DNA of 64,000 bases, taken from the NCBI RefSeq assembly GCF_037975245.1, contig NC_092563.1, positions 23,838,960-23,902,959 of the forward strand, in the 5' to 3' direction. The DNA comes from Apostichopus japonicus. Taxonomy: Eukaryota > Echinodermata > Holothuroidea > Aspidochirotida > Stichopodidae. Below the pieces are notes generated by a model, which was given only the letters and a program-made list of their open reading frames with translations, was not told the DNA's origin and ran no database searches. Position numbers and translations under genes: made by a program. Positions 26,501 to 38,500 of the stretch are shown in pieces (the first letter of the stretch is position 1; the number at the start of each line of letters is the position of its first letter).

Positions 26501-29500
26501 AATTCCAATTTATTCCAATTTTCCAAAAATTCCAAATTCCAAAATTCCAAGTTTGAATACTTTCAATTCCAATTTATTCCAGCAGCTTCAATCATGCCAA
26601 CATTCTATTTCTTGAGTTTAATGCTAATGCCTTCTCTTTGTTTTCTGTTCCTTATGTTTGTTGCAAATGTTAAGATACTAACTTCCACTTATGAAAAGAT
26701 TAATACTTTTATCATATACATACATTTATACATAAATATTTATATGTTATATTTATACATATTTACTGTTGAATTTTGATAGCACAAATGAAAATACTAA
26801 TATTGCACTGAACATTGATAAGCACTAACACAACCATCTACTATATATCAAATGTCTTGATGTTTTCTGTAGCACCACATAACATTTATTAAATGGGCTT
26901 GGTTGTGAAGTAATGTTCAGCAAAATATTCAATTCACTCACTTGCCACTTCATTATAACTTACTGTACATGCAAAGCATATGAATTCATTAAAAAAAATG
27001 GTGAGAAGCTGAAATGATCATCATAAATTCATCAAATCTTGACACAACACTAATGCTCAAACCTGCTGCATTAATTCCAACAGCAAACTTTTTTTAATGT
27101 ACTATGATACCGTCACCGAAAATGGAGATTTTTTCCCCCCGGTTTCATTTATATATGAAATTTGCATTTAGAAAACCCCATAAAAGTGAATAATTTATAT
27201 GAAAGGCAATATATCTTTGAATTTCTTCATGAATATTACATTGACTTTTTGATGGCTACTGTCTCTCAGAGACGATCTCTAAAGACAAAAACGGAGGTCA
27301 TTTCTATCAACGATAAAAAATTGAATTCAGGCTATGACCAGAGATGAGTCATTTTGTAAGGCTTCATATACTATTATAAATATATATACTAATTCCACAC
27401 TACGGCTGCACACTGACAAAACAAGCGGGCGCAGCATAGTTTGTATGACAGTCAAAGTCTGAGTTGATCAAATAGCTCGGAAAATGGAGTCAAATATTTG
27501 AAAGTTGGTCATGTGGCACCCGCCTCGTAGAAGAGAGGCATCTTCTATTTGATGGAATCCAAGGAAAACAACGTCAGAGCCACCCTGCCGCCTTCGGGGA
27601 GCCAAGAAAATGCTGCTTAGAATTTGTGGATCTGAGTAACTGTAAGATGGCTCAGGAAGTAGAGAGAGAGAGAGGTTTTTTTGCTAGGAGTCTATTGGCT
27701 GGATAATAGCAGTGGATTTGAAAATTGTTTTTGAGTAGGTTTGAACAGTTGCATGAATGATGATGACAGCTTTTAATGAATCAACAACATAAAAAGGAAA
27801 AATTTTGAGAGAGTCAATATTTAAAGACTCTCATTTTTGGTTCAGATGGTCTTGGCAGGGAAAACATTTATCTAGAGTTTGAAAGGGGCAGAGGATAGAC
27901 AAAGTCACAAGGGATAATTGATTGATAAAATGTTTGGTAAATTTACAAGGGTATACTTAAGGGTTGGAAAGCAAGCAAATTGATGACATTTTCCGACATA
28001 AATCAATGGTGTTGTAGTACTTTGGCAATGAGAAATATTTGAAGGCTACAGTATATATATGTCTGCTAATATAGGAAGTATGAAGAGCAGACGGATGTGA
28101 ATTCAATAAGATTGATAACTGGCTTTGGTTTAGAATTGAGCAACTTTACTTTTATTTTCTTTACTTTTAGTCAAAACTTGCAATGTGGATTGATTAGTTG
28201 AAACACTCAGTAAGAAAGGGTTATAGCCTAAGCTTTAAAACAAATGTTAATTTTGTATTATGTATCTATAGTTAGGCTAGTCTTCAATTGTACACAAAAG
28301 TTTGCAGTAAAGGCTGAACTTTTATTGTTACACCCTACTGATAGGATAGGATAGTACTGTACATAACTACAAAGAAGTTGCAGCAGTATTACCTAAAGCT
28401 GTAACTTGGTATTGTTTGTTCAGAACCAATATTGCTTGACTTTGATGTTTTTTTACCCAAATTGTGTAGGTTTGTCAGGAGCTTTGCCAATGGTATTGAT
28501 GTATCCACTAATCCTATTGGCCTTTTCTCAATAACCAGATAAAGAAGGCAACTTATTGAGGTGGAAGAGGTTTTTTTTTTCACTTGTAAGTTGTGTATAC
28601 TGAATAGGCTCATCATAACTTAACAACATAAGGTTAAAATTAAATCTTCACACAGTTCCAAAAGTCTATAGAAATTAAAGTTTATTGAATGCATTGTACA
28701 GACTACAGTGAAACACTCTTTCATCAGATTAGTGCTGAGTATACAGACAGTCTGTTGTTTTCAACAGCCGGAACTGATGAAAACTAGTGTTGTTTATTTT
28801 CGTAGGGGGTTTTTGGCCTGCAGTAAAACAAGTGTCCACCACATTAACTTCATTCAGGTATGTTCCTCACCGGGAGATAAACAAGACATCCACCCCACCC
28901 CATAGGACCACAGAAAAAAAAAGCGCATGCATGAAATCATATTTTCCTAAGATTTCCACAACAGAAGTTATCTTATAATATAATTATATATAATATACTC
29001 ATGGGAAAATATTTTTAGGGTTGAATATTTAAATTAATCAAAATAAGATTGTTTACAAAAATTTTTTTTTCAGAGGGGCTGAGGTGAAAATTTGCTGTTT
29101 CCTTTAATTTTAGAGCCCTTCAGATGCAGTATATATATACAAACAGTGAAGACTTGATACATCTTGACAGCACATGCCAGGTTAAGTCCAATTCAAGGTT
29201 TTCAATATTTTAGACTACAGCTGAAAGTGTGAAAGCATGGTGTGAAACTCATCAGGAGGGCTTGTGTGTTAGGTTCCCCAACATTAACTAAATATATGTC
29301 ATGCCAGTAATGTAAGTTCTATCCTTTTAACCACTTCATGCAGTTTTAGCAGGTACATCTATGTGTATGTATATATGTACATAACACTGCACATCAGGGA
29401 ATATATAATGTGTGGATGGATATGTTTAACTGTGCATCTCTTTAGGGGCATTAGGGCTACATACTGCATGAGCATGAACAGTCACAGTGTTGTGCATAAA

Positions 29501-32500
29501 ATTTTACAGCACCGTGCCTGTGTGTACAGTGTACATGTGTAAATTAAACCCAACATACTCAGAGAGCTACTCTTTAGTTATACCACAGGATACTCCCAGT
29601 ATATTATGTTCACTGTTCAATAAACCTTGGACACAGGACAGCTTTGGGACTGGGAGGAGAGGGAGACAGTTTGACTTTCAGCTAAATAAAGCAATATACT
29701 TAAATCTAATATTTACGTATTATGTTACAGTATATACAACTATTACAACACATATATGACACAACTCTAAATTGACTGCTTTTCTTTATTCACACTGCAC
29801 TGTGCATGGATTGTATTACAAGAAAAATATGTAAATGACAGAACACTCCTATCATTCCAATTCCATTGCCTCTCAATAGTGGCCATCTGACATTATCTGT
29901 TCATATGATTCTTGTGGTTTGGATATGTACCTGGAGTACAATGCACATGGAGTACAAATTGAACTTCAGTCCCATACTGTAACACCTCCACCTCAGTCCC
30001 ATATTGTAACACCTTCACATCACTCCCATACTGTAACACCTTCACCTCAGTCCCATACTGTAACACCTTCACCTCAGTCCCATACTGTAACACCTTTACC
30101 TCAGTCCCATACTGTAACACCTTCAACTCAGTAACCATACTGTAACAACTTCACCTCAGTTCCATACTGTAACAACTTCAACTCAGTTCCTACTGTAACA
30201 GCTTCACACAAATCCCACACTGTAACACCTTCACACAAGTCCCATACTGTAACACCTCCACCTCAGTCCCATACTGTAACACCTTCAACTCAGTAATCAT
30301 ACTGTAACAACTTCACCTCAGTTCCATACTGTAACAACTTCAACTCAGTTCCTACTGTAACAGCTTCACACAAATCCACACTGTAACACCTTCACACAAG
30401 TCCCATACTGTAACACCTTCACCATAGTCCCATATTGTAACACCTTCACCTCAGTCCCATACTGTGACACCATTTCAGTCCCACACTGTGACACCTCCAC
30501 ACAAGTCCCATACTGTAACACCTTCACCTCAGTTCCCTGCTGTAACACCTTTACCTCAGTCACATACTGTAACTGTAAGTACTGTTCAACCTAACTTTCA
30601 CTATTACGGAATGCATAACTAAGGTTATGCTATAGCCTTAGATCTGTGAAGTCATGCATGGGATTCTGGGCTTACATGGCCTGCCCATCCCCCATTCCAA
30701 CCCATCACAACCCCATTGGTTTTAATCTGTCACAACAAACCACATCTTCATGTCAACCCTCTTAGTGAACTCCTCTACATAGCAGATCTATGATGTAATT
30801 AATACCACATTAAGCTATTTTATGAGATAATCTTTATTGTTATTATATCATAACTGGCCAGGTCTGTTATATATCAGGTGATTAGGAATGACAAGTGCAT
30901 AACATTCATGATCTGGAAATGATCATCATTATTATGTCTGTCAAACCTGCTTAGATGAGCAGAGTACTGAGTCCTGATTCAATGAATAGATAAGGTCTCT
31001 CTGCTATCTCTCTGCTATATAACAGGAATTTGTCAGGCAAAAACTATTATATCTGTGTAATAGAAAGCAGCTTTCTGAGGTGATAGTGCAACTTGAAGCT
31101 AACATTCCATAACAATGTTTTCTATGAATGAAGCTGTAGTTTGAATGGATGGTGAGCACTATCATCTTAATGTATCACACTCCATTATAAACTGAAGTTG
31201 CAGTTCATCAATTTAGTCTAATAGACCTTGTGAGACTGAAATTGGAGTTTTTTTTGTACAATTATATATGTGTTGATACAACATGGCTTGATCGTAATAT
31301 CAAAAGTTAAGTTACAACCCAGTTTAAAGGAATGGAAAGTAGAGGGGGTGTGGGAGGGGGTGTGGGAGGGGGCACTATAGGGATGACAGGATTCAACATG
31401 GTAAAATTCCTTCTTTTTTCCACACTGCATTCAGTTAGTCAAATGTGTACAATATTTACTAGTTACTTACAGAATATTGTATTTTGGTTTGGCCGTTTGG
31501 CTTGTAGTTGTTGGATGACTTATACAACTGTTTATTCTGAGTATTATTCCATGTATTGTGCAAGTATCAATGCCCACACAGTGCATAGCATATCCAGTTT
31601 CCAGTGGTGCCAACCAGTTTTCATTATAAATCTTATACACCCACCCCAGCAGTACAGTAATAATACCTGCATGCTGAGATTATATATAACTAGCCAATAG
31701 AATGAGGTGTCTAAAGGGTGACAAATCACCCACAAGTTTTGTAGAAGCCATTCATTGGTTAGTCATTTAACTTTTTAAATCCTCTAAGTACAATTCATTG
31801 TTATCAACCAACAATGCAATGGGGGTAACACTATTGAATAGTAGTAGTAGGTGGGTGAATCAATCATACACAGTACAGTAGGTTGAATCCTGACCTGCTG
31901 CCTGTTGATCCTTATTACCTCAGATATGTCAACACAAAGATGATTTATCGCCAAAAAATCGGTTCCTACAGGAGGAAAGACTGATTTTGACCTTTTTGCT
32001 CCTATTTGGAAATATTTAATAAACGTTTGCTATTTTTTTCTTCCGTTTTTTTTTGTCAGTGTCTTTTTTTTTTTTCTGAAGAGATTATGATTGGGAGAAG
32101 CACAGGCTGCCCTAAGGCAGCTAGCTCTACAGAATTAAACCACTCAAATCTGTACAGCAGAAATGAGTCTGACATCTGTATACTGTATTATGTACTGTAG
32201 GTATATCTATATATGCAGCAGCAACTATAGTACTGGCACAGTACATGTAGTGTACTATAGGCAGCACATATGTGTTAAGTTAAAGTGACAATATTTGACA
32301 ATGTCAGAATCATGCTTAGACTAAAAATCAACAAATTCCCAATTTTCCTTTTCCATCCACTGCTAAGGTCCCAAAATTATGACTTTATTCACAGAATATA
32401 AACTGAGAGGATAAGAAACATCACTGAAAGTATCAGATAATTCATGTTTGGGTGAAAGTGGGAAACCTGTCAAAACAAATAGCAAAGTTCTGCAATAGTT

Positions 32501-35500
32501 AAGGAACTTTGGTGACAATGTCTGTAGTCTGTAGACAGAATGTAGTGATAAGTTTCATTAGTTGCTAAGAAAGTACTTTGCTTTGGATGAACCATTTGAC
32601 CAAACCTTCTTAAGATTTTACTTGCAAATTAGATTGCAATTGATCAAATGAGGATTCCATCCTAGATAAAAGGTTGATTAATAGCGAATTGAGGAACTGA
32701 ATTGGAATCGATTCTCAATAAACAGTATAGTATCAGTATTAACTACTGTACATATTTTATATATATTTATATTACAAGAAGCAAATTGGAAGAAATAAAA
32801 TCAAAAGTTTTCAAGTTTAACTTCCTTTTTTTTAAATGAAACTTGCTAATGTCATGTAATCATTTTAAAATTGAAAGCCAAAATCAACTCATGTCATGAA
32901 ACAGGGACTTGCTTAGTCTATTGAAGTTCATTTTGGATAGGGAGTATTATCTCAGGAGGGTAATCTCAGTGTTTAATACCGGTGCCTTCCAATCATAAGG
33001 TCCCCAGTTTGAGTCACTCCCAGATTAATGTATGTCGTCCAGTTACAGAGTTGTTGACAATTGACAATTCATAATCAGGGACGTTAAATATGAATCTAAG
33101 AGACTGACTTCGGTCAGCTTGCGGCTTTGATAAGCCAATGAGGCTTCTTCGCGAGTTCCTGCATGCAGGAGGATCTAAATTACATACATACAGTTGGGTT
33201 GAATTCACTGTTATGTCACTGAATGTCTCTTTCGCCAAACACACATAGGTTGCTTTCTTCAAGTACAATACCTCCGGAAAGAAGGGCTATAGCTATAAAA
33301 TCTCCACATATCTGTGGTATTTTTTTAAGTTGCCCCAACCAATCAGTTGGTAATTCCTACTTAAATTAAGTACACACAGCAGTTTGAAGATACCCTCAGG
33401 CATCATTGAAAAAAAAAAAATTCCACACAGACAAAACTATTAAAGATTTTCATGGTATATGTGCCTGTCAATCACCCAAGAAAGAAAATACATGTTCACA
33501 TACATAGACAACCCACACACTGTATCTCAGTGTGGGTCAAGCTGCCCAAATACCACATAACATAAACCAATGAAATTATTTTCAATTTCAAGATTTTTAG
33601 CTAGCGTGTCTCTAGAATTTGAGCTCAAATTTTCAAAAGTTTTAGCCTTATGGAAGCAAATCATCCACAGCAAGCTGACGGAGAAATTGCACCCCAATTT
33701 TCTTTTGAAATCTGAGAAAACAAGAAATTGCAATTCTGAAATCTGGCAGTTTTAGATTTAACAGCTGTATCAACAAAGATCTTAAAAATTAGATTAAAGG
33801 GGTGGGTACTCACAATTCCAGTTATGGATTTTCATATTAAATGGCTTTGTCATCAGAGTGATGCCAAAGTTACAAGCCGATACAAACAACCACTTTAAGA
33901 TATTTTTAGAAAAGTGACCCAGGATAACGTCTTGAACTCAAAGCCAAACAACTGGATTCCCTCTCAACCCCAGTCCCCTTACATCGAGACGTTTACCAAA
34001 TTATATGATGATGACATAGTTTCATCAAGTGAGGCCTCTCTATCACAATGTCTCTTGGAATAAGGTAGGTTCCTTCCACCTAATGGTCTTTTCCAGTTAT
34101 TTATCACGGTTTTATCTGTCTCCTGGCAAAGAAATCCGCTGTGATTTGTCACTGGGGTGTTGACAATTCTCTTCCACTCCAGGTGTGCCTCTTAGAGCTC
34201 TAAGTTTTTTTACATTTTAAGCACCAACAAAACATGCCAAGCCCAATTAACACTGAAGAAGAGCCAGAATAGAAGACTCTAAAAAGCTTCCTGAGTTGAT
34301 ATAAATAGCAAAATAAAAGTCCGCCATTATGCTAAGTAAGTCATCTGTGAAGCCTTGAGAGAACAGACACAGCAGCTCTTAGTACCTTTTGTGGGTTAAA
34401 TCGTCAAAATGGATTTCTGGTTGTTAGATCTAATGCTACAGTACAGCATGAACAGCTCCCTGACGTAAACTGCCAGGCTCGAAGGCGGCAAAAAAAAAAT
34501 AAAGGGAAACAAAATCTGCCCGGCAATGAGAGCTGTAGCTTTGCTGATAGAATTTTTTGAACACTTAAATGTGTGTCACCTGCGAGAAAGACACATTTCT
34601 TCAGCTTAAATATATGTTACCCTCCTAGGTGAATCGTGAATGGGATGATAGCACTGACATTTTTGACGAGTCCACAAGTACTCAGAACTGTAACCCGGCA
34701 TTTGCCTGCAAGCTACCGAGTGCTAGTTTCAAAATTTTCTATTCCAGCCAAGTTATTCAATCCTGGCTGTCTATTAAATTCTGCCTGTTACAGTTACCAA
34801 TTAAGACTAGAGAATGCGTACACTTAGATCATATTCAAAATTTACCTGAGTGGTAATATTTGACCTCTTGTGTAGAATTAACTTAAACTATTCTGCCTGT
34901 CTCTCGTGTGGTCAGAGAAAGTCACTATCAAATATATTGAACGGTTGTTGGAAATACCTAACTTTTACATGTACCTCCATGTGCCATTAGTATTTTGTAT
35001 TGTTGGACAATCAATATTAATATAGGTGTAGGAAACAGGAACCTAGTTATGGCACATAGGTTACAAGACCTGCAAGTGAGTAGGGACAAAAATATATTGC
35101 TTAGCCAATCATCAAAGCACTTTATTTAGACCGTTAATATAATATTTAGAATGTGGTGAAAAGGAGCTAGTTATAGACAGGGGTGCAACATGGACATGAA
35201 ATACTCCATTGTTATGCCGTCTTGTGCTTAAATGTTGAATAGTGCGCAAGAGGTGCTGTTTTGGCCGCCATGGCGGTAAAATGGAATCATTTCACTTTAA
35301 TTTTTACTTAATTTAATAAATCACTGTGCATGAAAGAGACAGGTACATGAGACATTAGGTGTAAAAAATAAATTCTGTCTCGCTCATTAAACACTAATAA
35401 ACTTCAACCGACATTGTCATCATATCCGTGATGGAGACGTATTGTAATACTGTGTGATCGTGGGTACCACTGCCATGGCTATAGTACTTGTAGTGTAGTA

Positions 35501-38500
35501 TGTACGAACTGTACCTTATTAAAGAGAGAATAATACATGAAAGGTGTTTCAGTGTAGGGGATTGAGTAAAATAAATGTTAATGTTAGCACTTTGCAACTA
35601 AAATCAACATTAAACTGATATTAAGGAGTTCTAATATCATGCCTGCTATAAAAATAATCTTAATATGAATTATGAAGGTATCTTACTTAAATCTACTCTT
35701 GCAATATCTTTCCTTATCCTAAATCTTATCTTTTAGTGATGACAAAAATCACAAATGATGGATCTAAAGAGTACACACTGCCACTGATAACGTACCAGAT
35801 TGAAATAGCAAATTGTAAAAATAAAGCTGTCAAAAGTGTAATGGATTGCTTTGATCGGTTTATCCAGACATATTATGTACACTAACAATGATAACTTACT
35901 CAGCCACAGCAGTACAGTAATATGAAAGAGGAAATTTATGAAATGTTAAGAGGTTGGAAAAATAGAACTCTTTGCATTCAAACAGTCTGTAATATCTACT
36001 TCAACAGCTAAAATAAATATTTGATTTATTTGTTATTTAAATTTGTTCTGCACAATGTCTGCCAATTGGTCCTTAGAAAAGGGTAAAACACACCTGTCCT
36101 GTTGTTGCGTACACATATATACGTGTTGCATCTAACAAACATAGGCATGTATTGTATGATAGCACAACAGGGAAGTTTATGTGCAATACGGAACCAGAGA
36201 ACCAAGTGCAGTAATATAATTAATACAGAGGAAACCTAAGCCTGTCTTAATGTTATCACTGTCCTGTCGTATGGAACTAAAATTAAATTTCGGTATTTTA
36301 CCCACAAGCACGTTAAAATCTGTATTTAATAATTATAGGCCGATCTGGATACACGAAGACCAGATCTACATTATCAGATAGCCTAATTAATTGATTTGAA
36401 CTTCCAATGAACACACATGGAGATGACATACACTCTGACCAAGGCAAACTGACCAATGCTGGAGAGCAATTTACTCCTTGACCACATTCCTTGGATGCCA
36501 CGGAAGTTTGGAGCTACGATTTTAAGCGGTTAATACTTTGGCTTTCGTGGCCCCCCCCCCAAACACACGCACACATGTTTGGACGCAAACACACGCAGAA
36601 TTTCACTCCTCTGTTATCATTACAATTTGATCAAATTATGACAGTTGATAGCAGAGGTCATACAGTTATCAAAATTGTGTAAATTGCAAATTATGGCCTT
36701 TGGGCCTCCCAGCTGCACTGATACAGGGAGACGGATTGAGCTAAGAGTTCACTGAGTGTCTGAAGATGTTATTTCCTAATTTATGCAGAGGCACGCAGCA
36801 TTTTGCTTTCAGCAGGGGTCTCTCTAGAAATAGTGACTCCATACATGTGTACAGTATGCAGTGTGCTAGATGCATGTGCACAGTGTGTTCAACACTGTAA
36901 GGCATCGTACAGTACTGTTTTGTATAACGTATTCATTACTGTACCCTGATCCTACAGAATGTTTTCATACTTTACCTCTAGAGTTTGAAAGGAGTGATAA
37001 CTGCCAAACTTTGTTGTGGATTGTTACAGAGGTTTTAATGAATTAGTAAACGAGTAAGTACTACAGTTGCACTTACTATTGAAGATGTAATTGTACGCTG
37101 CCTACAAATGACGAAACATAGAGCTGCCCGGATGGGATCATTTTGGATAAAAACTGTTCGAATCTGTTAACCGTTGACCATAGCCACAACTGTTGTAGAT
37201 TCCCTACAAACAAAATTTTGTTCCCTTAAGGTACTGTACAGTTGTTGTGATGAAGATTTTCACATTAACCCTTAATACTTTCCATATGAAAGGTGTGCAG
37301 CTTTAATTTTCTTGCTCTTAATCTCTGCGGCCACTATACAGTTAGTTTACTGTCTGTCAAGTGAAAATGTTTGTGCCCCCCCCCCCCTTACTATAAATAC
37401 CATCATGGGTGAAAGTATGTTGAGCCCTCTGCTCAAGGTTCAATGATACAGACTTCATGGTCAAGTTTCCTTTCAAAAGATAAAATATCTTGAATGTCCC
37501 TAGATGTAGGGCCCCAGTAGGCTTGGAGAACAATTGTCTCTCTTAATATAAAGCTTACTTGTTACAAACACACAGATCTATGCAGTGTTACAGTATAAAA
37601 GTTCCCTTCATTTTGATAAATTTATCTGTTGCTAATAAAAGACCTTTACAGCACAGTTGGTGGCACAGTTACACTGAGATTTTGAGTTCCAAAATTCCTA
37701 TTACAGAACAGTCCATTTCCTGTGAGAATTAAGCTACTGACCCTAACATGATTTGCACTATTATGGTGCAAATTATTGTTTAATACTCATAAATTTGTCA
37801 CAAACTTTTGATTTACTGCAAGAGAGCTGCCAGTCAGTAGGAGAAGTCTCTGTGGGATTGGATTGTTCTCTGGTAGCAAAATTTCAAGCTTTTGGGGATT
37901 TGAGGTGAGGCCATATCAGGTCAGTCACAATACCAATAATATGATCAGCTTTTAAAGTACCATAGAGATTGAGTGAGTAGTGGATAGTGTATTACTTATC
38001 AACTGGTGCTTAGGTTAGCTAAAATTGAGTTTAGTAGAAGAAAAAAAATGATCAGGAGGTTCAATCAAGGCCCCATCAAGGACCTTGTGGGAGAGGGAAA
38101 AAATGAAGACACAAAAAATCAGACCTGACTTCAATACTTAAAGTGCTTGTCCAAAGCATTCTTAAACCCATTCACGCTACATGCAAGGACAACTTTCTCA
38201 GGCAAACCATTCCATTCATTCACAACCTTATTAGAAAAACAGTTATGCGGAATATTAATCCTTACCTTAGCTTGTACCACTGCTGACTATCACCTTAGCT
38301 TACTGTACATTATAAGCATTATAAATGGACCTGACTTGCTGTAGGTTTTCAACCATACTTTAAAGGAGGTTGTGACCTTCCCAAACGCTTTCTGACATTG
38401 AGGAGTGCTAAATTAGACGATAAAATCCCTTATGTACAGAAACGAAAAGCTCAGCATGAGGATGACCATAAATGCCGATTCAATTTTTTAACATGGATGA

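Noticed and set aside
29893-30563. Minus-strand frames encoding VLQYGTEVK repeats
   Set aside because: They are by-products of a 27 bp minisatellite; no splice sites or conserved flanks.
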